Below are positions 33,071 through 45,902 of a stretch of 64,000 nt of DNA, piece by piece. The notes under the pieces are model-generated. The model was given only the letters and a program-made list of their open reading frames with translations. It searched no databases and was not told the origin of the DNA. The stretch's first letter is position 1; each line of letters starts with the position of its first letter. Made by a program: the position numbers and the translations under genes. Origin of the DNA: Doris montereyensis (Eukaryota > Mollusca > Gastropoda > Nudibranchia > Dorididae). The DNA lies in NCBI GenBank assembly GCA_037039925.1, contig JAXRKP010000117.1, forward strand, positions 228,501-292,500, written 5' to 3'.

Positions 33071-34948
33071 AAACCGATGAGACAACAGGCGAAGTGACAC
33101 GCCCATCTAAATGATTGACCTTAAAACACATTGTGGTAGTGTAGGAGATTTCATTAACTTCACAAAATTTATGATTTCATTATGGGACTTTATCGGTGAA
33201 CATTTTTGGATAAGGTTTAATTAAAACTCAATCAACAGGGTTTGAATTGCTTTTCTTCTTCTTAATTGTGGGTTTTTTGTCAATTGATATTAACGTTGAG
33301 ATAATTTGACTCTGTCGTCTACTGATATTTATTATTAGGTTATTGCAATCATGCATGCATTTACCACAATATTACAAGACGTTATTTAGCACTTAAAGGC
33401 ACCATAACCTTTGTTTCCTGTTCTGAAAGTAACAGTTCCAAGCAATTCCAGCAAGAGATAGAAGGTGATTAGCTTCATTCTCAACTACTGTAAGCACTTT
33501 TTCTTCCTACCTCGGAACTTCATCCACAAGGAGGTGGAACTCTTCATAATTGTTCTTCTCTGATAGATTCGACGAATGCAATATCTGCACTTTTAATATA
33601 GCGTCTCCTTTCTAAACTATATAAAAAAGATAAGCTGCTGTGGTTCCATTTAATTGTGTTGCAGATCGATGCGACAGTAAAGCTAATGTCATTCCTGCTG
33701 AAACTTTGCAGGCGCTGCAAACAGATGCAAGATAATTGTCATTCATTTTCAACCAGCTTGCACAACCCCTCCAGACCTGTTTCTGCGCTAGAACTGTTTT
33801 AAAAAAATTTGATTTTATCCACATCAACGGCTAAGGTGATCTCGGAGGTTTGGGTAGGATTTTTGATTTCGCCCGAACCGCTCTGTAAACAGCCAATGGA
33901 TCTTTAACTTGAACTCACAACTTTTGGGTTGAGTGGCCGATATCTCTCGCCTCTGGACTAAAGGTCCCCTGTGCTAGAACTGGGATGGTACTAGAAATCA
34001 ATCTACTGTGTGAGATCGTTGCCTGGATCGCATTGTTTCCAGCGCTTTATTCCCGACATAGTCACTACATCTTCGTCCAACGAGTGCAAACCATAAGCCT
34101 GTTTCATCCAAACCTTTTATTGTCCCACACCCTCTCCTCCCCATCCCCTGATTATGGTATCAACCTATATTCTTTGACCGTTTAGTGTTTTAAGATCATT
34201 CACATTTTTTAACCAAATCTGCTCCTAAGTCAAATCCTAGATTTATTAATATCAGAACATAATTTAATGTTATCTCTGCTTTCCCTCAAACTTTCACCTA
34301 TTTTTTTCCTCCATTTCAAGAAGAGCCTTTTCCGTCCTCCGTCTGTAGGGCAAATGGCAGCGTTGGTGTGATAACAAATTACGTCGCTACGTACTAGTAA
34401 AGATACTATCTTTGGTACTAGGTAGAAAGGGGTCAAATCTTAATAGTGTGGTCTAGCCCTTGTCTTGTTTCTACTGCATGGGTCGTTGGCGTGACTCGTA
34501 CCATTGACATAGATCCAGATCATGGATTACAGAAACTGTGTCAATGTCATTGCCTTTCATAACTCATTGTCCAACTCCAAAGTCAACGAAATAAATAGGT
34601 CAATGACGGGTGTTAAGATTGTCGTCTTCACAAATGCAAATTTATAACCTGCAACCTTTAATCTTTAACTGTTTTAAAGGTTAAAATGAAGGTCATGAAA
34701 ATTCTGACCTCTATGTTATTTCTTTGAAACACCAATCCTTGTTTGTTCAGTCATTTTTGTCTGTAATAATCACCATCACTGTCGATTGCATTGCTATTTG
34801 GTAGTTGGTGTTTTTATGACTTGTATACAATGTTGCAATTTTCTACTCTTTGCTTTGTTTTTTATCTGCTGTCGATCCCCCTACTCATTGAATCCTATTC
34901 TGTTTTCTCCTTCGACTCTACGATTACTGCTAATGGTGGACAGAAAAT

Positions 34949-35693
<745 letters not shown>

Positions 35694-36139
35694 ATTGTGA
35701 ATGTGTGGAATTCAAGACGTAACTTATATAATGTCGACAGCTTCAATAATGTCGTCAACGTACACTGTTGTTAAAATGTTATCATTGGGAAAGCAAAGCA
35801 GGCGATTCTCGACTAAGTTATGTATTACATTTCGCGTAACCTTCGACTTTCACCACAGAAAGACCGCGCCCGTTCACGCATATACTACGTGAGAATTTAA
35901 AAGCGAAAAGTACATCTAATAAAAAAAGAATGAGCGTAATTTTTCTGTCTTTTTGAAAAAGTATGCATCAGAGATGTATCACTTGGACTCAGTGAGACAC
36001 GATGGCTATAGTCAGGACACTTGGAGAAATGAATGAGAATGGTGAGCAACCCACAGAAATTTGTAGACTGGACGATCTAATCATTTTAGGTAATCTGTTT
36101 TTTTACACAAGCAAGAAATTCAGACTGTCACTTTAAGAC

Positions 36140-36905
36140 ATTACGGTTAGAAAAGGAGCGGATGTGGCATCAGACCACCATCTTCTGGTCGCCAAACTTA
36201 GACTCAGGTTGTAGAATCGTCACTGGCCATCAACTGGATGATGAGAAAAGCAAGAAAAGAGAGAAAAAAATGGCTCCAGTGGAATCTGTGAGCCAAACTT
36301 GATGACTTAGACTTAGTAGACGACATCGCTCTGCTCTTCCATACTAGACAGCAGATGCAACATGAGACCCCAGCACTAGTCTCCTTTGCAGCTCATATTG
36401 GTTTCAACATCCATCCAGAAAAAGACCCAAATATCTAGAAGTCCCTAATAATCCCCATCAACCCCAAAATACGCCACTTTAATTCAAAAGTTAAATCTGT
36501 TCTTTCGTATGGAGCACAGACCCGGAGAATAACAAAGACCACCATAATTAAGTAGACGTTTATCAACAGCTATTTACGAAAGATCCTTACAATTCAATGG
36601 TCCAACGCCACCGACAACTGAGACCCTTGTGAAAGCAACCTTCCATTTTCGGTCGATGAGGACATACAGAAGGGAAAATGGCGATGGATAGGTCACATAT
36701 TGAGAAAGCCTAAGAAAAACATCACTAGGCCGGCCGTGACTTGGAATTCACAGAGAAAACGAAAGAGGGAAAGACAGCCGAATGGCAAAGGGACCTGGAC
36801 GCAGACTTAAAGAAGATAAGGTACGGCTGACAGGAGCTGGAAAAGATAGCCATGGACCGTGGAATATAGAGATCACGTGTGGATGGCCAGAATGAGCAGC
36901 AGCTT
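36140..36905 (+). pseudogene. LINE remnant with internal deletion, RTE/Dong-like
   Basis: Conceptual translation gives GADVASDHHLLVAKLRLRL (end of an endonuclease domain), then abruptly LVDDIALLFHTRQQM (the DD-containing RT catalytic motif region), FNIHPEKD, VLSYGAQTRRITKTT, and GKWRWIGHILRKPKKN with RKRKRERQ near the end. The last part is the usual C-terminal domain of these LINE polymerases. In-frame stops and missing central RT show it is dead. The 3' end runs straight into (GTAA)n. Confidence 0.7.
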
Positions 36906-36992
36906 AAGTTGTTAGTAGGTAAGTAAGTAAGTAAGTAGGTAAGTAAGTAGGTAAGTAAGTAAGTAAGGGAATAAGTAAGTAAGTAAGTAAGG

Positions 36993-37023
<31 letters not shown>

Positions 37024-37110
37024 GAGTGAGTAAGTAAGAAAGTAAGTAAGTAAGTAAGCAAATAGCAAGTAAATAAGTTAGTAAGTAAGTAAGTAAGTAA
37101 GTAAATAAGT

Positions 37111-37143
<33 letters not shown>

Positions 37144-37148
37144 TAATA
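36906..37148. repeat. (GTAA)n microsatellite at LINE 3' end
   Basis: About 55 tetranucleotide units with occasional GTAG or single-base slips, ending in AATAAT units. It begins exactly where LINE similarity stops. Confidence 0.9.
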
Positions 37149-38484
37149 ATAAATAATAATAAAGGATAATAATACAAATTTGTAAGCCAAAATCCACTAA
37201 GGTGCTCGATGGCGATTCACAAACAACGGGACAATACATTGGCCCAATGCCGTCTATAATCTACACTATATAGACAGCCTTGATTGGCCTCGCTAGAGTG
37301 AATTCCTCTCCTTTTCCGCTACCACCCCCTCCCAACGGTGAGGAGAGGCAACTAAGCGCTGCATTAAATTTCACTCACCTTGTTCTCACCAAGTCTGCTA
37401 TGTGACTATACACACGTGTATGTACGCACATTTTTACACAGAGATGTGTTAACATATTTCTAAAAATAGATCTCGAAGCATTTATGCCGAATCTACTCTG
37501 TCCCCTTCTCTCTTACTTTCCATTTCCCCCCTTTCCTCTCTTTGAAAAGGGAGAGGAAAAGAAGGAAAACCAGATTATTACCGTAAACCACCTAAATGTT
37601 CACCCTGGACAATGATATCTTTTTTTATTTAACGCAAAGATGCAAACTTGAAAATTACGCTACTAATTCTTGAGAAAAAAAATTAATGTCGGGTCATCAC
37701 AAATCTAAATCTACAGGCAAATTTACAATAAAACATCTTCGACGGTTGCAAAGCTACGAGCAGTTTCATGCGATCAAACCTTGGTGAACGGAATATAATA
37801 GAATCGCTCAAAATATTTTCCAACATCATCTGTTTTCATATTATACGATCTATCCTTCTAAAGGCGCATGCCAAACGCTCGTGATTAATTTTGGAGCCAT
37901 GACGGAAATTTACACGCGCTTACGCCCGCAGTCGTTTCGATCCGACACGTCACTTCCTTACACTTACATACATTTCCACGTGAACTTGACTCGATCCACG
38001 TGAAGGTTTCTCGGTCCATGTGAACGAATCTCAGCTGCGTTAAAGGTTTGTTCTCGACTATGTTGATTTGAGACAGTTTGTATGTGCCTTTTACTGAGAT
38101 AGTCGCACACTTCTCATCAGTTTGAAAAAATCATCTTGGTCTTGTAATAAGTTGTAATTTGTCCCCTTCTATGATACACTATATGAACAGCATAGTAATT
38201 TATACCAATATCTAGCTCTAGCTGCTGCCAGATTTTCCTAAACCAATAATACGAATGAAGACTGAAGGCAACAATTAATACCTGGACAGACACAAGTCAA
38301 AATGAGTAGGCAACCCATAGGGAAATGAAAAGACTGCCTGGTACAGATGTTAGTAACCGATTCTAAACTAACACATCATACATTTTGTACGGATGTATTG
38401 TGTATATCAGTTGTCTGCAAGTTAGGGTCAGGGCATGCACCACATAGACAGCAACAAACTAGGTTGAAGTAAGAACAGTTCCTT

Positions 38485-39365
38485 TAAGGTGGCTACGGCC
38501 CATATAATCAGAACTTATCCCGGTTTCTATAGCGTGAAATAGAACCGGTAATAATAATCACCTTCTGGCCAGGACGCCAGGCTGACGCAAATTTTTACCC
38601 CCAAGCTAGTGTTTGTACCCATTTGCACCTGGGTAGTTAGTGCTTGTACCCATTTGCACCTGGGTAGCTAGTGTTGTACCCATTTGCACCTGGGTAGCTA
38701 GTGTTGTACCCTGGGTAGCTAGTGTTGTACCCATTTGCACCTGGGTAGCTAGTGCGTGTACCCATTTGCACCTGGGTAGCTAGTGCTTGTACCCATTTGC
38801 ACCTGGGTAGCTAGTGCTTGTACCCATTTGCATATGGGTAGCTAGTGCTTGTACGCATTTGCACCTGGGTAGCTAGATAGTGTTTGTACCCATTTGCACG
38901 TGGGTAGCTAGTTGTACCCATTTGCACGTGGGTAGCTAGTGCTTGTACCCATTTGCACCTGGGTATCTAGTGCTTGTACCCATTTGCATATGGGTAGCTA
39001 GTGCTTGTACCCATTTGCACCTGGGTAGCTAGTGCTTGTACCCATTTGCACCTGGGTAGCTAGTGATAGTGTCTTAGTACCCATTTACCCATTTGCACCT
39101 GGGTAGCTAGTGCTTGCTTGTACCCATTTGCACCTGGGTAGCTAGTGCTTGTACCCATTTGCACCTGGGTAGCTAGTGCTTGTACCCATTTGCACGTGGG
39201 TAGCTAGTGCTTGTACCCATTTTCACCTGGGTCGAGTGGGTAAAATGCGTGCTAAGTGTATTTCCAAAGGAACAAAACGTCAGCTCTAGCTTTTGCTAGG
39301 ATTCGAACCCGTACCCTCATGATCCCAAGTTTGGAAGCCTAACCACTCGGCCACCGACGCCACAA
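38485..39365 (-). mobile_element. tRNA-derived SINE, family V-like, with internal minisatellite
   Basis: On the minus strand the head reads GGTGGCCGAGTGGTTAGGCT (A-box region) and ACGGGTTCGAATCCT (B box), matching a Ser/Leu-type tRNA. The body and the distal end (CCGGGATAAGTTCTGAT) match the copy at 13,975-14,255. The central segment is amplified; see the minisatellite entry. Confidence 0.8.
38600..39235. repeat. 31-bp minisatellite inside a SINE, about 20 copies
   Basis: The unit is TAGCTAGTGCTTGTACCCAT followed by TTGCACCTGGG. Variants: shortened units with GTTGTACCC, and substitutions giving CATATGGG or CACGTGGG. The unexpanded SINE at 14.1 kb has a single copy of this segment. Confidence 0.9.
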
Positions 39366-39749
39366 CAAACTAGGTTATGGTAGAGGACAAATATTTCGCC
39401 GTGTTACGTCAGAAATGTGCATACCAGACTAAAGACAGCTGTCTTGGAAGCACGCCACAAAAAAAAGAAGCTGCACGCTTTCTTCAGTCGGCCGACGTGC
39501 AAGAGGTGGAACCATTTAAGATAATATTTTTAAATAACAGCTAAAACATTTACAACAAAAGACAAACATCAACATCGATGAGATAACACGATCAAAATTA
39601 GGCAAATGTGACATGGGATCTCCAAGTCACAATAATAATGATAGGTTAACCTGGCTGAGTCTGAAATAACGTGTGTCAAATCAGTACATAACATAAAACA
39701 ACATAATGATTAAAATTCATGTCATCGCAAATGTTTATTAATTATATTA

Positions 39750-39864
39750 TGAATTACATACACACAAATACACACATACACACACAAGCGTGCTCACATA
39801 TACACACATGCCCGTACAAACACATTTGACACATTTGTACTATACACATACGTACGCAAACACA

Positions 39865-39905
<41 letters not shown>
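39750..39905. repeat. (AC)n microsatellite
   Basis: CACA-rich dinucleotide tract, purest at 39,857-39,904, with scattered TACA units to the left. Confidence 0.9.
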
Positions 39906-39907
<2 letters not shown>

Positions 39908-41274
39908 ATGCATATACAGCTGTCTTTTTGTCTGGTAGGCACATACATAGTACGTATACAGGACTGCAACTGTTTTGAATTCTGTGTTAATCATACATAT
40001 CAATATCTATAACGTTTTTGTATCGAAATAAGCAATTCAAAACAGACACGCGGAAACACAGGTGAAGACAGCAGATTCAGAATATTCATAGGATAATGAA
40101 GCATAACTCTCACACGGTCAGAATGTAGAAGTATGTACACGATTTGCTGCCAGATTGTAGGAAGGAAGGAAACAAATCTTCCCCATGTTATTCAGGGAAG
40201 CTCGTTAAAGACAAAGACAGTGAATTCATCACTGGAGTGAGACTACACATAGAATCGTGCTGTTGTAAAAGAACTTCTCATATATTATACAGAAGTCGAA
40301 ATGGTCTTTAGATATTTCCGTTTTGATCATGTCCTGTGTAGTACCAAATAAAATAAGTAGTTAAACAAATAGAACCAAATTGAAGGGGTCATTTCAATAG
40401 TGTGCCTATGTCCATTTTCGTGAGAAACAAGACAGAGAGATAATCATAGGGTATAACAGGAAACCATGCTTCGGAAAAATGAAAGTGATATGATGAAAAT
40501 ACATCACGTTTACAACTGTTTAAAACGGAACCCCCAAAGGCCAACAGTGCCAAAGTCCATGATTTTTTTTACACTTTTCTCAAAAAAATGTTATTGTAAT
40601 TTAGTCATACTATGGAAATGGCCCTTCAATTCATAATAAATGGAAATCTTTTTTTTTAATTGACGTCGTGCTATGGTACTGGTTGCTACCAATGTTTTGC
40701 ACACGCAGCCAGGCATGCTGATGCGTCCGGAGAAAGCGTCCAAAAAAGATGATAAGGCCGACTAGTCGTTAAGACATCTGACTGAAAGATAACAGTTGTG
40801 GATGACACGGATACCGAAGTTGCATTCAACGTTACTACTATAGCTTATCTGACCGACGTGCAACGACAATTCAAACAAATTCAAGTTCACCGCTGGCCGT
40901 GTCACAACTGACAGACTGTATTGGAAGCAAGACGCAGTTTCATTGTGTGTCTTGATTAGATGTCCACACGTCGTTTCTTTCAAATCCCTCTCAAGGACAG
41001 TTTGCTGGGCTCTAGATTTGGAGTATTTCATGACAAATGGTTTGCGAGTTGAGCGCAATGGAGAACTATCGGATGTGGATAGGCATCAGAGCATACGTTT
41101 ATATTTGGGAAAGGTCCAGACTCGTTGTGTTGTGGCAGTGGTGGTGATGATTAGTAATAACAGCATTCTTACATTTCTTTCATCACAGGATCTAGTGCCA
41201 ATTCCTTTTGAAACGTTCAACAGTTGAAAGGTAAGCAAGCAATCCACTAGACATCACGTAAAAGATATGTATGC

Positions 41275-41706
41275 ATGCCTGTACGTATGTATGTATGTAT
41301 GTATGTATGTATGTATGTATGTATGTATGTATGTATGTATGTATGTATGTATGTATGTATGTATGTATATGTATGTATGTATGTATGTACGTATGTATGT
41401 ATGTATGTATGTATGTATGTATGTATGTATGTATGTATAATATGCGTGTAATGCATGTATATGTGTATGTATGTATGTATACTGTATATGTATGTATGTA
41501 CGTATGTATATGTATGTATATATATGTATGTATGTATATGTATGTATGTATATGTATGTATGTATATGTATGTATATGTATGTATGTATGTATATATGTA
41601 TGTATATGTGCATGTATGTATGTATGTATATGTATATATGTATGTATGTATGTGTGTATGTATGTATCTATACTATGTATGTATGTATGTACGTATGTAA
41701 ATTATG

Positions 41707-41740
<34 letters not shown>

Positions 41741-41950
41741 TGTATGTATGTATGTATGTATGTATGTATGTATGTATGTATGTATGTATGTATATGTATG
41801 TGTATGTATGTATGTATGTGTATGTCTATGTATGTATATGTATGTATGTGTGTGTGTGTATGTATGTATGTATGTATGTATGTATGTATGTATGTATGTA
41901 TGTATGTATGTATGTATGTATGTATGTATGTATGTATGTATATATGTACA
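41275..41950. repeat. (ATGT)n microsatellite, about 670 bases
   Basis: GTAT/ATGT units with interruptions (ATATGT, ACGTATGT). Open frames on both strands encode YVCM or YIHT periodic peptides and are artefacts. Confidence 0.95.
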
Positions 41951-42379
41951 GTATGTTTCATAACAGTAACAGCACGGAACGCATACTCTAGATCCAAATG
42001 GTAATAACTTCTCGCCAATGCGATCAATAGCCATACGTTTTTAACACAATAACCTGCCGTTGCATACATTTTGAAAAATATCAGTTTTGATTGCTACAAT
42101 TTACAGAACAATGAAAATCATGATATTAGTCAAAAGAGGTATATTTTTCAATTGGCAACATTTCTGTAAAAAAGTTGAAACAATAAATGACAAACAAATG
42201 TTCGGTGAAACCATCCAAAAACGATTAAAATGGTTATTAAAAAAAGCCATCAAGGTGAAAATTAAATCGTTTTTAAATATGTAACAAGTCAATTAAAAAT
42301 TATCCACTTACTTGCGAGATTAATCGATTATTTCTCTCCTCAACAACATATTCTTCGACGATAGACTGATCTCGCAACG

Positions 42380-42660
42380 GACAGTGAACAACTGAAAACC
42401 GAGCTCCTCATTCACAGGACCTTAGTCCCTTGAATTTCTTCCTATGGTGCGATTTGAAAAACAATGTGTATAAAAATCATCCAAAGAACCTATTTAAACT
42501 GAAACAAGAAAAAGAACAGCTTGCAAAGAAATTGACATACGAGAAGTGCGTGCGCAAAATCGAAAACTTTCTGAAACGAGTGAAACTCTGCAAACAGCAG
42601 AAATGATGTCATTTCGAGCAATTTCTTTAAGTGGACCATTTCAATTTGACTTGTTACATA
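42380..42660 (+). pseudogene. Mariner/IS630-type transposase C-terminal fragment
   Basis: The translation reads PLNFFLWCDLKNNVYKNHPK, then LFKLKQEKEQLAKK, CVRKIENFLKRVKLCKQ, stop, CHFEQF. The pattern (P)-L-x-FFLW-x-x-[LV]-K-x-x-VY-x-x-x-P-x-x-L-x-x-LK, then M/IENF-x-x-R-x-x-x-C, is the end of DDE-3/mariner-like transposases. Two stops interrupt it, the third catalytic acidic residue is replaced (LN instead of D), and no inverted repeats were found. Confidence 0.65.
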
Positions 42661-42954
42661 TAGAACAATCTTCGAATTTTCACGTTGGTGTTTTTTTATT
42701 TATCATTTTCATCGTTTTCGGATGGTTTCATCGAACTTATGTTTATGACTTTGTGATGTTTCAACTTTCTTTTATCAGAAATGTTGAAAACTAGATAATG
42801 TACTTCTTTTTACTAATTGCGTGAATTTCGTTGTTCCCGGAATCATATCGACAAAACTGATATAATTTATCAAAATGCATGACTGAAATTTATGGTGTTA
42901 AAAATGTTTGGCGATTGGCCGCATTCATATGGATTTTGTAAAAACAAACATACT

Positions 42955-43112
42955 GTATGTATGTATGTGTATGTGTGTGTATGATGCGTGTATGTATGTA
43001 TGTATGTATGTATGTGTATGACGCGTGTTTATGTATGTATGTATGTATGTATGTATGTATGTACGTATGTATGTATGTATATCTGCATGCATATGTATGT
43101 AAGCATGTATGT
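42955..43112. repeat. (ATGT)n microsatellite
   Basis: About 150 bases of ATGT units with GTGT and GATGCGTGT interruptions, abutting the 3' end of the LINE at 43.1 kb. Confidence 0.9.
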
Positions 43113-43129
43113 ATGTACGTTCTTTCTTT

Positions 43130-44490
43130 CTTTATCACTTCCCTTTCTGCCTTCCGGTGTATGGGTTTAGATGCCTGAAATGATCTTTCTCCAGGCTGCT
43201 CTGTCTTGAAAATTTCTGTTTCCTTTCTCTTTAGTTTTCTCTACTACTCTTCTTAGATATTTCATTTCGGCTGCCTGCACTCTACTTTATTCCCTACTGT
43301 CTAAGGTCCAGGTTTCACTGCCATAGAGGAGAGTAGGACAATAGACTGTGTTGTATACTGCCATTTTGGTTTTTGTTGACAATTCTTGTTTACCTACAAA
43401 TGCCTTTCCTAGATGGTTATATATTGCACTTGCCGTTTGGATTCTCTGACTGATTTCTATTTTAGTTTTCCCTTTGAGCTAAGCATTACTCCTAGATGAT
43501 TGTAGCTTTCTATTAATGCTCCCTACTGAATTTAAGATATTGTGTTTTATCTTCCATAGCATTGTTTGTGTTTTGTTTGCATTTACTCTCATTCCTCTTT
43601 TATTAAATTCATTATTCATCATGTTGATATTCGACAGAAGATCCCTTTCTAATTTTCCAAACACAACTAAATCATAAGCAGATGAAAGCATTGATATATT
43701 TACTGGTTTGAGCTTCCACATACCTACATCATGTTCTTCCTTTTTGAGGATGCCTCCATTTTGAGAAGTTGTTGTCTCTCCTTCTTTACCTATTACTCCT
43801 CCTGATGTTTCCACATTGGTGCCTTCTCTAACGTTTACATCTCCTAAAACCCAGTAGTTCCTATTTCGGTTTGAGATTCTCTGCAGTTATTTGTAAATGT
43901 TTTCGAATGTATCTTTTCTTCTTTGGTAGCATCTTCGTTTGGTCCATAAACTATTGATAACTTAACTTATCGTCCTTTTGGTTTAATATTTACTTCTCAT
44001 AGCCGTGGGCTTATACATTTCTAACTTTCTAGTAGCTTTTCTTATCTTTTTTACTCGAGCTCTTCTTTGACATCTACTCCTGTAGCTCTGTCTTTGACAT
44101 CTAGCTTTTCTTATCTTTTCGAGCTCTGTCTTTGAATCTACTCCTGCCAGCTCTGTCTTTGACATCTACTCCTGTCTACTCCTACTCGAGCTCTTTGACA
44201 TCTACTCCTGAGAAGATCGAAGTATGCTTTGGTCCTACATTTTCTATTCATTGTCCTTTTTTCTTTGTTTCTGTAATGGCCAAAATCTCTACTTTGAATT
44301 TTTCCATTTCTTCAGCTAATTTTATCTCTTTTTCATTTATTGCCCTAATATTCCATGTTCCAAAAATCAAAGTCCACGTTCTTTTCTAGAGTTGTCTTCG
44401 ACAGTTCAATCCGGGTATATCATCATATTTAATACTTTGAATCAGCTTAGTTTTGGATAAGCAGGAGATTAGCTCCCTGTACCTCAGGTA
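43130..44490 (-). pseudogene. Non-LTR retrotransposon copy 1, internally deleted
   Basis: Minus strand, same family as the LINE at 52.4-56.3 kb. From 5' to 3': an EN leader region (about 44,400-43,990), EN remnant GVIGKEGETTTSQNGG, then a sudden jump at about 43,755 to RT sequence (VGMWKLKPVNISML, DLVVFGKLERDLLSNINMM), then YGSETWTLDS and KYLRRVVEKTK, the C-terminal domain, ending near 43,140 at a simple-repeat tail. The RT catalytic motif is degraded (AYD instead of DD). The block 44,040-44,215 is locally scrambled by repeats of CTCTTTGACATCTACTCCTG. Confidence 0.75.
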
Positions 44491-44499
44491 GATGGTGGG

Positions 44500-44745
44500 G
44501 CTGCCACCTTGAGGCCCCTACCAGGCCTTGTTATTTTCTGTCAGGGTTAACCCCTTTTAGCCTTTGGTTGCCCAAAACCAGCCTGCAAGGCAGCAGATTG
44601 TTATTTTCTGTCAGGGTTAACTCCTTAGCCTTTGGTCAACCAAGACCGGCCTGCAAGACAGCAGGCTGTTTTCTGTCAGGGTTAACTTCATTAGCCTTTG
44701 GTCAACCAAGACCCACTTGCAAGGCAGCAGGAAACTCGTGGAGGG
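44500..44745. repeat. 66-bp tandem repeat in LINE 5' region, about 3 copies
   Basis: Units contain TTTTCTGTCAGGGTTAACYC, then TTAGCCTTTGGTCAACCAAG and CCTGCAAGGCAGCAGG. Two copies occur at the equivalent place, 56,220-56,345, in the second LINE of the family. Confidence 0.75.
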
Positions 44746-44769
44746 CGGGACCGCGTAATCTCCGTAAAT

Positions 44770-45140
44770 ACATCCCTATGTATGAATATATGTATGTATG
44801 CATGTATGCATGTTTATGCATGTATGCATGTATGCATGTATGAATGTATGTATCTATGTATGTGTGTATGTGTATGTGTAGTGTATGTATGTATGTGTGT
44901 GTGTGTGTGTGGGTATGTAGGTATGTCAGGCTGTATGCATCTATGCATGCATGTGTGTATGTATGTATGCATGTATGTATGTATGTATGTCTATGTATGT
45001 ATGTCTATGTATGTATGTATGCATGTATATATGTATATATGTATGTATGTATGTATGAACGTATGTATCTTTGTATGTATGTGTATGTATGTGTATGTGT
45101 ATGTATGTATGTATGTGTGTTTGCATGTATGGATGTATGT
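44770..45140. repeat. (ATGT)n/(ATGC) microsatellite
   Basis: GTATGCAT- and GTATGTAT-type units for about 370 bases, starting just beyond the LINE 5' region. Confidence 0.9.
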
Positions 45141-45784
45141 GGTCATGTAATGATGGATAGATAGTTCAAGCAGATGGATGGATATATTAAAGAAACAATT
45201 GGCACAAAAAAACAACGATTAACACATTTGGACAGTTTCCAATTAATTTGTCATGAAAACAACATATTATCCTTTAAGATTCAAACAATTTGTCTATTTT
45301 ATATATGATATCCACACCGTTGTCGACCGTGTGTGTTGTAAGCAGGGTCGGGGCATACATGCGTCGACATAGATAAGATAGTTTTAGTTTTCAGTAAAAA
45401 TAGGCTCTTCGGAATGCTGAACAATATCAACAGCAGATATTATTATTATTATTATGACTGGGTTTGACTCACGCTTTATGGCTCTTTGCTTTCCTTTTCA
45501 ACTGTTACAGCTGGTATGAAAGTATCCGACCCTAGAAGAAACGTCGGTCCATTTCTGTGAGCATTTTCGAGTGACCTCCTTTGGATCTTGGATTTTACGT
45601 CAAACATAGATTGTCTGAGGAGTGCCATTAGTGTCTCCCGTCATACTTACACTTACATATGGACTCATCACATCAAATAAGTTTAAGTTGTTGATTTAAT
45701 CAATATTGACGGAATCTCATCGCCATTTCACCGTTTTAATTTTCCGTTTGAATGTGTCAAATCTCCACTCTGTATATTAGTCGT

Positions 45785-45836
45785 GTTTTATATAAGTCAC
45801 ACCAGACAGTTACAGTTACAGTCAGGACGTCACGTG
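45785..45836 (+). promoter_or_regulatory. Candidate SLC7 core promoter
   Basis: TTTATATAAG (about 45,787-45,796) is a TATA-like box 107-116 bases before the SLC7 ATG. About 30 bases downstream comes GGACGTCACGTGCG (45,826-45,839), which combines a CRE-like ACGTCA with a CACGTG E-box. Position relative to a TATA-driven start would be +5 to +15. Assignment is inference from motif and position. Confidence 0.4.
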
Positions 45837-45902
45837 CGTAGAAAGATTAAATCCAAATAAATAAACAATAAATAATAAATAATACTTAACACTGCGTGAA
45901 AA

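Noticed and set aside
33880..33970. Possible tRNA-like SINE head on the minus strand (GTGAGTTCAAGTT box)
   Set aside because: Only a weak B-box-like match, with no convincing A box or second copy in the window.
41254..42069. Open frames with YVCM or YIHT periodicity
   Set aside because: Product of the (ATGT)n array; open in several frames on both strands, no start context, no homology.
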